64,000 nucleotides of DNA from Bacteroidota bacterium (lineage in GTDB: Bacteria > Bacteroidota > Bacteroidia > Cytophagales > Cyclobacteriaceae), in NCBI GenBank assembly GCA_018266395.1, contig JAFEAM010000043.1, forward strand, positions 26,749-90,748. Direction: 5' to 3'. Under the pieces are notes generated by a model, which made no database searches, was not told the origin of the DNA, and worked only from the letters and a program-made list of their open reading frames with translations. This document shows positions 37,084 to 46,341 of this stretch, piece by piece. A program made the translations under genes and the position numbers. Every line of letters starts with the position of its first letter. Positions within the stretch are counted from its first letter, which is position 1.

Positions 37084-37500
37084 ATGCCCGGAACAAATAT
37101 TACGGTTGAAGCTCTTGTTGGTGCAGACATCAAAAAGACTTGGGAATATTACAATAATCCCGCCCATATCACACGCTGGAATTTCGCAACGGACGACTGG
37201 TGTTGTCCCAGATCCGAAAACGACCTTCGCGTTGGTGGCAAGCTGGTTAGCAGGATGGAAGCAAAGGATGGAAGTTTCGGGTTTGACCTGGAGGCCACCT
37301 ATGATGAGGTGGTTCCCTACAAGAAGATCAGATCGCATCTTGGCGACGGCAGGGAAGTGACGATTGAATGGAAGGATGTGGAGGGACAGACCCACATCTC
37401 CATACGGTTTGAGGCAGAGAACACCAACCCTGTCGAGATGCAAAGAAGTGGATGGCAGAGTATCCTCAATAATTTCAAGAAATACACAGAAGCCGGTTAA
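37084..37500 (+). CDS. SRPBCC/AHSA1-family START-like protein
   Basis: A 138-residue single-domain protein starting MPGTNITVEALVGADIKKTW. It has EYYNNPAHITRWNFATDDWCCP, a glycine/basic loop (LRVGGKLVSRMEAKDGSFGF) and a C-terminal helix (GWQSILNNFKKYTEAG), the AHSA1/polyketide-cyclase-like fold with a hydrophobic cavity. Members are mostly single-domain and bind ligands or Hsp90-like partners; no catalytic residues are obvious. It sits 23 bases before the lipoprotein hydrolase-like gene on the same strand. Confidence 0.85.
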   Translation: MPGTNITVEALVGADIKKTWEYYNNPAHITRWNFATDDWCCPRSENDLRVGGKLVSRMEAKDGSFGFDLEATYDEVVPYKKIRSHLGDGREVTIEWKDVEGQTHISIRFEAENTNPVEMQRSGWQSILNNFKKYTEAG

Positions 37501-37523
37501 CTTCAACATAACAAAGTAACCTT

Positions 37524-38630
37524 ATGCTCAGAAGTTTGCTATTGGTGATCGTCTTCGCTATGGCGAGTTGCGCCAAACCGTCGGGGGAATCGATCGAGAC
37601 TCCAATTAAGGCCTATAACATTGATTTCAACTGGGGGCCAGGTGGACCAAACGGTTTTGCCAAGCCTGGGCTCTGGGCAGATGCCAATCCCATGGAGCAC
37701 GTTGACTGGTATGCCTCCATGGGGTGCAATGTCATTCAATCCTTTGCCGTCTCATGTAATGGCTATGCGTGGTACAAAAACGGGATCGTTCCGGAACAGC
37801 CTGGATTAAAATACGATTTCCTGACGGAGGAGGTCAAGCTTGCCCATGAAAAGAAGATGCTCATCTTCGGATACTTCTGTGCGGGCGCCAATACCAAATG
37901 GGGACTGGAGCACCCGGATCTCAGCTATGGCGCACCCTCCGAGACCCATATTCCTTATACTACGGAATATATTAATTACCTCTGCTCTTCGATCGACGAT
38001 GCAATTCGAAAGACCGGCATGGACGGTATTTTTGTTGATTGGTTCTGGAATCCTGGTGGCTCGCGAGAGCCTACACCACCTCTGAAATGGATGGCCTGCG
38101 AGCAGGTGATGTACAAAGAGCTGATGAATGAACCTTTTCCCGGAATTGATAAAATCACTCCGGATACAGAGCTGCAATTCAGAAGGAAAGCCATTGCCAG
38201 AACATGGAAGAGAATCAGGGAAACTGCAAAAGCGGCTGATCCGGAATGCCTGATTTGGCTCACCTCAAACAATCTGAACAGCAAAGAGATCGAAGGTTCG
38301 GACATGCTCAGGGAAGTGGACTGGGTATTGAACGAAGCCGGTGACATTGCCACCACGGCGGCTGTTCGTAGCAAACTGGGGGACCACACTCGGCTTGTCA
38401 CATGTCTTGCAACATGGAATAAGCAGGATCCAAAGCAAGTTGTACCCGCAGCCATGAAAGAGCATGTCGGGTTGTATGGCTTCACCAAACCGGTCGAAGG
38501 TTCAATGATGAAACCTGTTGACTATTATCTCCATAATCCGGTGGACAGCCTTTCGGATGATGAGAGAAACATTGCCATTCTGGCCCGTACATATCATGAC
38601 CTGCCAATGGATTATGTGAAGAAGGATTAG
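37524..38630 (+). CDS. Lipoprotein with TIM-barrel glycosidase-like fold, family unknown
   Basis: A 368-residue lipoprotein (MLRSLLLVIVFAMASC, lipobox cysteine 16). Motifs such as DFNWGPGGPNGFAKPG, HVDWYASMGCNVIQSF, MDGIFVDWFWNPGGSREP and PECLIWLTSNNLN suggest a TIM barrel with a strand-end aspartate (VDWFWNPGG), as in GH29/GH13-like or DUF glycosidases. I cannot name the family. A nucleophile/acid assignment is not possible by eye. Its surroundings give no pathway, since the neighbours are an AHSA1-like protein and a DinB protein. Confidence 0.7.
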   Translation: MLRSLLLVIVFAMASCAKPSGESIETPIKAYNIDFNWGPGGPNGFAKPGLWADANPMEHVDWYASMGCNVIQSFAVSCNGYAWYKNGIVPEQPGLKYDFLTEEVKLAHEKKMLIFGYFCAGANTKWGLEHPDLSYGAPSETHIPYTTEYINYLCSSIDDAIRKTGMDGIFVDWFWNPGGSREPTPPLKWMACEQVMYKELMNEPFPGIDKITPDTELQFRRKAIARTWKRIRETAKAADPECLIWLTSNNLNSKEIEGSDMLREVDWVLNEAGDIATTAAVRSKLGDHTRLVTCLATWNKQDPKQVVPAAMKEHVGLYGFTKPVEGSMMKPVDYYLHNPVDSLSDDERNIAILARTYHDLPMDYVKKD

Positions 38631-38711
38631 TTAGTGGAGCATTACCGGGGACATGCTGCCCCGAGGAACGTCCTGCTAAAAACAACTATCTTCACAGGCT
38701 GAATATATCCA

Positions 38712-39239
38712 ATGGGGAGACAAGAATTAGCCGGCTTGCTGCAGGGCAGCCACCAGAAGTTTGCGGATTATCTGAGCGGACTGAGTGAGGAGCAATTCAA
38801 CCTTTCAAAGAACGGCAAATGGACGGCAGGGCAGGAACTGCAACATATTATCCTTTCTGCAAAGCCAATGATCAAGGCTTTGTCACTTCCCGCTGATGAA
38901 CTTCGAGCCAGATTTGGCACAGCGATCAATCCGTCAAGAACTTATACTGAGACAGTGACTTTCTACAAGTCGAAGCTGGGGAACGGTGTTGAAGCCCCAC
39001 CCAGGTTTACCCCATCTACAGTTACCTTTGATCAAAGGACTGGGTTGATTAACGAACTCAACCAAATCGTTGATGCCATCTGCAAGGGGACTGTCTCACG
39101 GGAAGAATCAGAATTGGACTCGCTTCTCATCCCACATCCATTGCTGGGACCCCTGACGATGAGAGAGATGCTGTATTTCACCGCTTACCATGCCGAGCAC
39201 CATCTGAATAATTCAAAGAGAAACCTCTCAGGCATTTAG
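38712..39239 (+). CDS. DinB-family (DUF664-like) four-helix protein
   Basis: A 175-residue cytoplasmic protein of the DinB/YfiT four-helix bundle superfamily. The metal-binding histidines are expected in GQELQHIILS near residue 51 and in the late helix FTAYHAEHHLNNS near 160. These proteins act as thiol-dependent metalloenzymes or as damage-induced proteins; the reaction is unknown. It lies 81 bases after the lipoprotein gene and 25 bases before the OYE gene. Confidence 0.85.
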   Translation: MGRQELAGLLQGSHQKFADYLSGLSEEQFNLSKNGKWTAGQELQHIILSAKPMIKALSLPADELRARFGTAINPSRTYTETVTFYKSKLGNGVEAPPRFTPSTVTFDQRTGLINELNQIVDAICKGTVSREESELDSLLIPHPLLGPLTMREMLYFTAYHAEHHLNNSKRNLSGI

Positions 39240-39264
39240 TCAAAGATGATTTCTAATCATAACC

Positions 39265-40329
39265 ATGAGTCTGCTATTGTCTCCATTCACCATCAGGAAC
39301 ATCACCTTTCGCAACCGAATTGTGATATCGCCGATGTGTCAATACTCAGCCGGGAACGGTTATGCCAACAATTGGCATCTCGTTCACCTGGGAAGCCGTG
39401 CTACAGGCGGAGCAGGCCTCGTTATGCAGGAAGCAACAGCCATCAGTCCGGAAGGAAGAATTACATATGGCGATCTGGGACTGTGGGAAGATGGTCAAAC
39501 TGAAAAGTTAAAGGAGGTCGTTACTTTCCTTCATGCGTATGGAGCAAAGGCGGGAATACAACTCGCGCATGCCGGCCGAAAGGCGAGCTGTGAAGTGCCA
39601 TGGAAGGGCGGTCATCAGTTTGCACCTAACCAGCCAAATGGCTGGCAAACCATAAGTGCATCTCCGGTAGCCTTCAAAGAAGATCAGGTTGCGCCGATTG
39701 AGCTGGATAGAGCCGGGATCAGCAGAATTGTTGAATCGTTTAAGGCAGCCACGAGGAGAGCGGTCCACATCGGATACGATGTTGTAGAAATTCATGCCGC
39801 CCACGGATACCTGATTCACCAGTTCTATTCGCCGCTGTCGAATCAAAGAAGTGACGATTATGGTGGAAGTTTTGAAAATCGTATCAGACTGCTGTTGGAA
39901 GTCGTGGATGCAGTGAAGTCGGAATGGATGGATAAGCCGCTCTTTGTCAGAATATCTGCGTCGGACTGGACCGACAGTGGCTGGTCTATCGATGACAGTA
40001 TTTTGCTGTGCTCGAGACTCAGAGAAAAGGGTGTGGATCTCATCGACGTGTCGTCTGGTGGTAATTCGTCCGCCAAGATTCCTGTTGGACCCGGCTACCA
40101 GGTGGACTTCTCTGCCCGGATAAGGAAATATTCAGACATCTGCACAGGAGCGGTGGGTATGATTACGGCTCCGGCACAGGCGGAAGATATTCTTCAGGCA
40201 GGTCAGGCGGATATGATATTCATCGCCAGAGAAAGCCTCCGCAATCCCAACTTCCCGCACCTGGCTTCCGATGTGCTTGACGGCAAGATCGACTGGCCCT
40301 TGCAATACCAGCGTGCCGGACATTTCTGA
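39265..40329 (+). CDS. Old yellow enzyme family NADH:flavin oxidoreductase (YqjM-like)
   Basis: A 354-residue FMN enzyme. Cysteine 25 in VISPMCQYSA is the position of the redox-tuning cysteine of the YqjM class. The histidine pair EIHAAHGYLIHQFYSPLSNQ binds the substrate carbonyl, and QRSDDYGGSFENR is the family signature. It reduces activated C=C bonds with NAD(P)H. The start is ATG, with a TAACCATG context and no strong ribosome site. One base separates its TGA from the ATG of the small membrane protein that follows, so the two are translationally coupled. Confidence 0.92.
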   Translation: MSLLLSPFTIRNITFRNRIVISPMCQYSAGNGYANNWHLVHLGSRATGGAGLVMQEATAISPEGRITYGDLGLWEDGQTEKLKEVVTFLHAYGAKAGIQLAHAGRKASCEVPWKGGHQFAPNQPNGWQTISASPVAFKEDQVAPIELDRAGISRIVESFKAATRRAVHIGYDVVEIHAAHGYLIHQFYSPLSNQRSDDYGGSFENRIRLLLEVVDAVKSEWMDKPLFVRISASDWTDSGWSIDDSILLCSRLREKGVDLIDVSSGGNSSAKIPVGPGYQVDFSARIRKYSDICTGAVGMITAPAQAEDILQAGQADMIFIARESLRNPNFPHLASDVLDGKIDWPLQYQRAGHF

Positions 40330-40330
40330 C

Positions 40331-40603
40331 ATGAAAACTGAAACCATATCTGGTATTTGCGGACTGGTTGTGTTTCTGGCCATGATCAGGTGTATTGCCG
40401 AGCCACTCCGGTTGCAGCATTTCTCTTCGGAACCAGTACCCTTACCGGCAATCGAGCCATTCCTATACGGCGCATTCGTATCAGCCCTCGTCTTAGGGGG
40501 GATGGTAATTTTGCACATCAAAAAACAATATAAGCTGAACATTATACTATGTGTTCTGAATACGCTGATTCTCATTCTTCTCAGGGTCAAATATCAGCTG
40601 TAG
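40331..40603 (+). CDS. Small hypothetical membrane protein (90 aa)
   Basis: A 90-residue hydrophobic protein starting MKTETISGICGLVVFLAM, with three predicted membrane helices (about 7-20, 46-62 and 70-85) and a basic tail. I do not recognise the family. Its ATG is one base after the TGA of the OYE gene. A longer overlapping frame from 40271 is ruled out by the OYE coding sequence. Its role near a flavin reductase is unclear. Confidence 0.6.
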   Translation: MKTETISGICGLVVFLAMIRCIAEPLRLQHFSSEPVPLPAIEPFLYGAFVSALVLGGMVILHIKKQYKLNIILCVLNTLILILLRVKYQL

Positions 40604-40666
40604 TCTATCAATACCAGCTGAAGTTTTCATTATTGTCCAATCCCTTAGTTGTGTACATTCACTCCC

Positions 40667-41332
40667 ATGAACGCAACACCTAACCTCATTTTCTTCCGCA
40701 CATCCGTTTACCTCGGCTACCTGGCCATTGCGGCTCTTCTGCTACTCCATTTCCTGAGTCCGGAGTTTGATCCATCGTGGAGGATGATCAGTGAATATGC
40801 ATATGGCAGCCATGGTTGGCTATTGCAGGTATTCTTCTTTGCGTGGGCCGCTTCAACCTACGCCCTGGCGGCGGGGATCTTTCCCCTGACTGGCAACATA
40901 TGGTCAAAGATTGGACTCTTTCTTTTGTTGCTTTCCGGAGTAGGGGAATTGATGGGAGGCTTGTTTGACATCCGACATCCTCTCCATGGAGCAGCTTTTG
41001 GGCTAGGTGTGCCTCCCATCCCGGTAGCCGCAATGCTGATTGGATATTATCTCAGCATACATTATCCGATCAACAGGAGGGTGGTGATGTGGTCCAGTCA
41101 TCTCACCTGGATTTCGGTTGGCCTGCTGGCTATCACGATGATGCTCTTTATTTCAGGGCTGCAGAAGGCAGGCTTGTTCCATCCCGAGTCAGGAGAGGCA
41201 CCGGAATACATCCCAGCCGATGTTATTGCATGGATCGGTTACACCAACCGTTTCATGGTGTTGTGCGATCTGGCCTGGCTCATTATTATTGGATCACAAC
41301 TTCAGCGAGTATTGCGCAGAGAGAACCGATAG
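40667..41332 (+). CDS. DUF998 family membrane protein
   Basis: A 221-residue integral membrane protein with about six helices. It opens with NLIFFRTSVYLGYLAIAALL, then HFLSPEFDPSWRMISEYAYGSHGWLLQ, the DUF998 signature with conserved ISEY, and GGLFDIRHPLHGAAFGLG. No enzymatic function is known for the family. ATG 40667 is used rather than a TTG at 40649. It precedes the GMC oxidoreductase by 38 bases on the same strand. Confidence 0.83.
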   Translation: MNATPNLIFFRTSVYLGYLAIAALLLLHFLSPEFDPSWRMISEYAYGSHGWLLQVFFFAWAASTYALAAGIFPLTGNIWSKIGLFLLLLSGVGELMGGLFDIRHPLHGAAFGLGVPPIPVAAMLIGYYLSIHYPINRRVVMWSSHLTWISVGLLAITMMLFISGLQKAGLFHPESGEAPEYIPADVIAWIGYTNRFMVLCDLAWLIIIGSQLQRVLRRENR

Positions 41333-41370
41333 GCGCCACGTTTGTCGCAAACACGTTTTACCTTTACCCT

Positions 41371-42978
41371 GTGCAAACTCACTTTGACTACATCGTTATT
41401 GGCTCCGGCTTTGGCGGATCTGTTTCTGCCATGCGGTTGGCTGAAAAGGGATATTCAGTTCTCGTCATTGAAAAGGGCAAACGCTGGAAGTCATCTGACT
41501 TTCCGACCAGCAACTGGAATACGCGCAAGTATCTCTGGCTCCCGCTGCTGCGTTGCTTCGGTTTTCAGAAGCTTACATTCTTTAAAGAAGTCTTCATCAT
41601 TTCCGGAGTTGGAGTAGGCGGAGGGTCACTGGTATATGCCAACACGCACATGCTGCCGCGTGATTCCTTTTACAACAATCCGGTTTGGTCGCACTTCAAA
41701 GACTGGAAGACTGTTTTGGCTCCCTACTTTGATAAGGCCAGATTCATGCTGGGGAGTGAAAAGTTTAAAAAGGAATATGAAGAAGACCGCATATTGAAAG
41801 CTACGGCAGAAGAAATGGGGCGCGGAAGTTCGTACGGAAGGGTGGATTATGTAGGCGTGTACCAGGGTGATACCAAACAGGCAAGAGATCCCTATTTCAA
41901 AGGACTCGGCCCTCTTCGCAAAGGATGCACCGAATGTGCCGGTTGCATGGTCGGATGCCGGCATGACGCAAAGAACACCCTGGACAAGAATTACCTGTGG
42001 TTTGCAGAAAACAGATTTGGTGCCCAGGTCCTTGCAGAAACCCTCGTAACCAGGATTGAGCACAAAGACGACATCTATCACGTACACTGCCAGAGCAGCA
42101 CTTCTTTCCGCGAAAAGCAAAACACGGTGTTCACCGCTTCAGGACTTGTTTGCAGCGGCGGGGTTCTTGGCACGCTTGATCTTCTTCTCAAACAGAAACA
42201 TGTAGACAGAACCTTAACCGGCCTTTCTGACCGCCTCGGCGAAAACATTCTCACCAATTCTGAAATGCTTTCAGGCGTGGTGGCCGCCGACCGTAAACTC
42301 AATCATGGAATCGCAATAAGTTCAGTCTTTGAGCCGGACGAGCACACCCACATCGAGCTTTGTAAGTTTCCTGATGGGTCGGGGGCAATGACCCGGTTGG
42401 CAGTAATGGCGGCAGGCAATGGTACACCCCCTGTGCGTACGCTGAAGATGATTGGAAACATCATTACCCATCCATGGGATTTTCTTCGGTCCGTCTTCAA
42501 CCTTAAGCTTGCTGAAACAAGCATCATCTTCCTGATCATGCAGTCGTTGCCCAATGCGATGCGCCTCAGGCTGAAGCGCGGCCTATTCGGCTCAAGGCTC
42601 GTGATGGACAATCAATCAGGTCAGAAAGTCCCCAGCTTCATCCCGGTAGGTCAGGAGGCCTTGTACCGGTATGCGCGCAAAGTAAACGGTGTTCCTCACA
42701 ATGCATTTAGCGAAGTGATGTTCGGGCTTGCTTCTACGGCGCATATCCTGGGCGGATGCCCAATGGGTAAGACGAGAGAGGAAGGAGTAGTGGATGAGAA
42801 TTTTGCGGTACATGGCTATCCAAATTTCTATATCCTGGATGGCAGCATCATGCCCTGCAACCTTGGGGTAAACCCTTCCCTGACCATCGCGGCTCTGAGT
42901 GAATATGCAATGACTCAGATCCCGAAGAAGCCCGGTGTGGCAGTCAAAACACTGGATGAAGAGTTGCAACTCATGTGA
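41371..42978 (+). CDS. GMC-type FAD oxidoreductase (cholesterol-oxidase-like) with a four-cysteine cluster motif
   Basis: A 535-residue FAD enzyme. The dinucleotide motif is VIGSGFGGSVSAMRL at residues 8-22. GVGVGGGSLVYANTHMLPRD matches the FAD-contact loop of cholesterol oxidase-like GMC enzymes. LGGCPMG and the C-terminal DGSIMPCNLGVNPSLTIAA are also typical. Cysteines 186, 189, 192 and 196 form CTECAGCMVGC, a CxxCxxCxxxC pattern as seen in [4Fe-4S] proteins. The substrate could be a sterol, an alcohol or another lipid. I chose GTG 41371 because the frame upstream (from 41089) overlaps the DUF998 gene and does not look like coding sequence of this protein. Confidence 0.87.
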   Translation: MQTHFDYIVIGSGFGGSVSAMRLAEKGYSVLVIEKGKRWKSSDFPTSNWNTRKYLWLPLLRCFGFQKLTFFKEVFIISGVGVGGGSLVYANTHMLPRDSFYNNPVWSHFKDWKTVLAPYFDKARFMLGSEKFKKEYEEDRILKATAEEMGRGSSYGRVDYVGVYQGDTKQARDPYFKGLGPLRKGCTECAGCMVGCRHDAKNTLDKNYLWFAENRFGAQVLAETLVTRIEHKDDIYHVHCQSSTSFREKQNTVFTASGLVCSGGVLGTLDLLLKQKHVDRTLTGLSDRLGENILTNSEMLSGVVAADRKLNHGIAISSVFEPDEHTHIELCKFPDGSGAMTRLAVMAAGNGTPPVRTLKMIGNIITHPWDFLRSVFNLKLAETSIIFLIMQSLPNAMRLRLKRGLFGSRLVMDNQSGQKVPSFIPVGQEALYRYARKVNGVPHNAFSEVMFGLASTAHILGGCPMGKTREEGVVDENFAVHGYPNFYILDGSIMPCNLGVNPSLTIAALSEYAMTQIPKKPGVAVKTLDEELQLM

Positions 42979-42981
42979 GGA

Positions 42982-43011
42982 TTGTTTTCTGCTGGATGAT
43001 TGCTAACTTCT
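42982..43011 (+). promoter_or_regulatory. Possible promoter of the carboxylesterase gene
   Basis: TTG (42982-42984), 19 bases, then TAACTTCT (43004-43011) resembles the Bacteroidota -33/-7 pair, with two mismatches in the -7 box. It lies about 35 bases before ATG 43047. Confidence 0.3.
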
Positions 43012-43046
43012 GACTTGAATAACTTCAAAAACGCATCATCGCGCCT

Positions 43047-44636
43047 ATGAAAGCATTTGTCCTCATAGCGTTTATAACTGTGCTGCCCGGTTTTGCAATC
43101 GCCCAATCAGTCAAACCTGACGGGTTTCCCGTACAATTGAAGATTGAGAACGGAATGATAGAAGGAGTGTATGACACGAAATCTGGACTCCAGTTGTACC
43201 TGGGAATACCCTATGCAAAGCCTCCGATCGGTTTGCTTCGCTGGAAAGCGCCTCAGGCGCTTGACAACTGGACAGGCGTAAAGTCAACAAAGTCTTTCGG
43301 CCCTCGTCCCATTCAGGCGAGGGTGTTTGATGACATGGTATTCCGGTCGGATGGGATGAGTGAAGATTGCCTCTATCTGAATGTGTGGACGCCCGCCAAC
43401 CGCAACACAAAAGGCCTTCCGGTGCTCGTCTACTTCTATGGTGGCGGCTTTGTGGGTGGCGACGGCTCTGAACCGAGATACGATGGTGCGGCAATGGCAG
43501 CAAAAGGTATTGTGGTGGTCACCGTCAACTATCGGCTGAACATATTTGGATTCTTCGCTCATCCCGAACTTAGTAAGGAGTCACCTTACAAGGCTTCTGG
43601 AAATTATGGATTGCTGGATCAGCATGCTGCTCTTCGTTGGGTATCCAGAAACATTGCATCCTTTGGAGGGGATCCTAAAATGGTGACAATAGCAGGAGAA
43701 TCCGCAGGGTCTGTATCTGTCAGTGCGCAAATGGTTTCTCCATTGTCGAAAGGCTTGATAGCGGGCGCAATAGGTGAGAGTGGAGCAGCCATCCGTCCAA
43801 CATTATTTCCTGTTGCACTGGCTGACGCAGAGAAGGAGGGGCTTGAATTTGCTACCAAGGCAGGGTTCCCTAAACTTGCACAGTTAAGAGCACTTAGCAC
43901 GAGAGAGCTTTACGAGATCTACAGAGAGTCAAAGCGGTTCGGCTTTTCATTGGTCATTGATCACTATTTCTTTCCGAAATCGCCGGTTGAAATTTTCAAA
44001 GCCAGGGAACAGGCCCAGGTGCCTCTCCTGGTTGGATGGAACTCGGCCGAGATACCCGCCATGGCCTTTATGCATGGTCAACCCAACACGGATGAAGCTT
44101 ATATCAAGAGGGTGAAGGAAGATTATCCTGACAATGCCGATGAGGTATTAAAGTTGTACCCGCATACTTCGCCAACCGAAATTGAAGTTTCTGCGACGGC
44201 ACTGGCTTCTGACCGGTTCATCGCCTATTCAACATGGAAGTGGTTTGACCTGCACCGGAAAAACAGTACCAAGCCGGTCTACCGGTATCTCTACAGCAAA
44301 AAACTGCCGGCCACGATCCGGCCTGAAAACGCCCGGCCATTCCTTATCGGGGCGCCACACGCCTGCGAGATTGAGTACTGTATGGGGAACCTGAGTTACA
44401 ACAAGGAGTATGTATGGACACCTGAGGATTATGCAGTCTCCCAGACCATGATGAATTATTTCGCAAACTTCATCATAACCGGTAACCCCAACGGCGAAAA
44501 ACTTCCTGACTGGCTTGTTGCCTCACCTGATGATGCCACACCGCCCGTGATGATCATTGATGTGAACAGTCATGTGGAGAAAGGCTATCATGATGCGCGG
44601 TATGTGTTTCATGATAAATTCTATAAGAATTACTAA
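43047..44636 (+). CDS. Secreted type-B carboxylesterase
   Basis: A 529-residue exported esterase (signal MKAFVLIAFITVLPGFAIAQ). It has the type-B layout: EDCLYLNVWTP, GGGFVGGDGSEPRYDG (oxyanion loop), GNYGLLDQHAALRWV and the nucleophile serine 219 in TIAGESAGSVSV. The acid is probably the glutamate in GWNSAEIPAM, and a histidine lies in GAPHACEIEYCMG. These enzymes hydrolyse carboxylic esters, including acylated glycans and xenobiotics, in the periplasm or outside. It is a single gene, convergent with the class V aminotransferase. Confidence 0.9.
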   Translation: MKAFVLIAFITVLPGFAIAQSVKPDGFPVQLKIENGMIEGVYDTKSGLQLYLGIPYAKPPIGLLRWKAPQALDNWTGVKSTKSFGPRPIQARVFDDMVFRSDGMSEDCLYLNVWTPANRNTKGLPVLVYFYGGGFVGGDGSEPRYDGAAMAAKGIVVVTVNYRLNIFGFFAHPELSKESPYKASGNYGLLDQHAALRWVSRNIASFGGDPKMVTIAGESAGSVSVSAQMVSPLSKGLIAGAIGESGAAIRPTLFPVALADAEKEGLEFATKAGFPKLAQLRALSTRELYEIYRESKRFGFSLVIDHYFFPKSPVEIFKAREQAQVPLLVGWNSAEIPAMAFMHGQPNTDEAYIKRVKEDYPDNADEVLKLYPHTSPTEIEVSATALASDRFIAYSTWKWFDLHRKNSTKPVYRYLYSKKLPATIRPENARPFLIGAPHACEIEYCMGNLSYNKEYVWTPEDYAVSQTMMNYFANFIITGNPNGEKLPDWLVASPDDATPPVMIIDVNSHVEKGYHDARYVFHDKFYKNY

Positions 44637-44662
44637 GTGCTAATTCCTAATTCCCGATCGCA

Positions 44663-46165
44663 TCAGCTGTCGCCAATTGCACTGAACCACTTTTGAAGTT
44701 TCTCCTGCAGCTCGGGGCTTTCATGAAGCGGCATATACTCATTGGTGTGCAGGTCATAGCGATAGTCCTTCTGCCATTTCTCCGGGTGACGCGCTATCTG
44801 ATCTATCGCATCAATAATGAAGTGAAGTTCTTTGTCCGTGAGCACGGGATGAAGCGAGAGCCGTATCCACCCTGGCTTTTCGGAAAGATCTCCATGGTCG
44901 ATCATGGAGGTTATGCGTTTGGAGTACTCCTTGTCCACATGCAACAGGTAATGACCATAAGTTCCGGCACAGGAGCAACCGCCGCGAACCTGAATGCCAA
45001 AATGATCGCTCAGCACCCTTACTACAAAATTGTAATGGATCCTGTCAATGTAAAATGAGATCACGCCCAAACGCTTGGTGATAGCGGGGGCAAGAATATG
45101 AAGGCCAGGAATGTTTGGCAGTCTTTCGAATGCGATCTTAAGAAGTTCCTCTTCGCGATTACGGATACGATCCGTTCTCATTTTTTCTTTCAGGCGGATA
45201 GCCAGCGCCGTGCGAATGGTCTGCATGAAAGCGGGGGTACCGCCATCCTCACGCATCTCAATGTCATCAAAATAATGATGTTCGCCCCAGGGGTTAGTCC
45301 ACAACACGGTACCACCACCTGGCTGGTCGGGAACACGATTCGTATATAACTTCTTATTGAAAATAAGTACCCCTGAACTGCCGGGACCGCCAAGAAATTT
45401 GTGGGGGGAGAAGTAGATGGCATCGAGCGACTCTTCCGGATCAGCGGGATGCATGTCCATGTCCGCATAGGGTGCTGATGCAGCAAAGTCAACGAAGCAC
45501 AAACCTCCATGACGGTGCATGATCGCCGCCAATTCATGATAGGGAGTAAAGATGCCGGTCACGTTGGAGCAGGCTGTGAACGATCCGATTTTGTATTTCC
45601 GGTCACTATATTTCTGCAGTTCCAATTCAAGGTTACGCGGGTCAACCAGCAAATCGTCACCGGGGGGGATCACCACGACATCTGTTTCACATTCGAGCCA
45701 GGAAGTCTGGTTGGAATGATGTTCCATATGCGTGAGGAACACGACAGGACGTTCTTCTGCCGGCTGATGGAAGAATGGCTTTGCTCTTTCAGGTAAATGT
45801 AACCCAAGCAGCCGTTGAAGCTTGGCTATGGCGCCAGTCATGCCACTGCCCTGGGTAATGATAACATCCTCCGGCCCGGCGTGTACATGCTCTTTGATGA
45901 TCTGATGTGCCATTTTATAGGCATGGGTCATCACTTCACCTGTGAGACTTGATTCAGAGTGCGTGTTGCCCACAAGGGGCCCAAAGCGATGGCTGAGTGC
46001 TTCCTCAATGGGTTCGAACAACCTCCCCGAGGCAATCCAATCGGCATAAACAAGCCTTCTGCGGCCGGATGGCCCTTCAAATTCGTAATCGTGACCAATA
46101 ATGTTTTGGCTGATCCCGCTGAAGTAGGCCTCCAGTTTCTGTTCAGAAAGGATTGAGGTAGGCAT
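44663..46165 (-). CDS. Class V aminotransferase / cysteine-desulfurase-like PLP enzyme
   Basis: A 500-residue cytoplasmic PLP enzyme. It has LVYADWIASGRLFEPIE, the PLP/threonine block DVIITQGSGMTGAIAKL, the pyridine aspartate in LCFVDFAASAPYAD, and YFSPHKFLGGPGSSG with PLP lysine at about residue 256. RGGCSCAGTYGHYLL near 390 holds cysteines in the region of the catalytic cysteine loop of desulfurases. Cysteine or selenocysteine lyase activity is therefore possible but not proven, and the protein is longer than IscS. It is divergent from the CrtI-like gene, with a shared upstream region containing a dyad. Confidence 0.82.
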   Translation of the reverse strand: MPTSILSEQKLEAYFSGISQNIIGHDYEFEGPSGRRRLVYADWIASGRLFEPIEEALSHRFGPLVGNTHSESSLTGEVMTHAYKMAHQIIKEHVHAGPEDVIITQGSGMTGAIAKLQRLLGLHLPERAKPFFHQPAEERPVVFLTHMEHHSNQTSWLECETDVVVIPPGDDLLVDPRNLELELQKYSDRKYKIGSFTACSNVTGIFTPYHELAAIMHRHGGLCFVDFAASAPYADMDMHPADPEESLDAIYFSPHKFLGGPGSSGVLIFNKKLYTNRVPDQPGGGTVLWTNPWGEHHYFDDIEMREDGGTPAFMQTIRTALAIRLKEKMRTDRIRNREEELLKIAFERLPNIPGLHILAPAITKRLGVISFYIDRIHYNFVVRVLSDHFGIQVRGGCSCAGTYGHYLLHVDKEYSKRITSMIDHGDLSEKPGWIRLSLHPVLTDKELHFIIDAIDQIARHPEKWQKDYRYDLHTNEYMPLHESPELQEKLQKWFSAIGDS

Positions 46166-46270
46166 AGGTCGTTAGAGGTTGACAGATTCAAAGTTGAGGG
46201 ATAATTGGATATGAGGCAAATCACAATTCCGAGTGCATCCTGAGTATCTGATAACGCAAGTCTTGATCTG

Positions 46271-46288
46271 TGATGACTTCCGTCATCA
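46271..46288. promoter_or_regulatory. TGATGAC-N4-GTCATCA dyad between divergent genes
   Basis: A perfect 7+7 inverted repeat in the 176-base gap between the class V aminotransferase (-) and the CrtI-like gene (+). It shares its core TGAC-N4-GTCA with 14983-14994 and 48148-48159. It could be a shared operator for both divergent genes. No regulator gene is adjacent. Confidence 0.4.
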
Positions 46289-46341
46289 TCCGGCTATTGC
46301 AGGTGATTGAGATTTGCACGATAGGTACTCAAACCATCGTT

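Noticed and set aside
41089-41370. Upstream extension of the GMC oxidoreductase
   Set aside because: It overlaps the DUF998 gene and the extra residues do not resemble the family; GTG 41371 starts just before the FAD motif.
44637-44662. Terminator between the carboxylesterase and class V gene
   Set aside because: The 26 bases hold no stable stem and no T-run.
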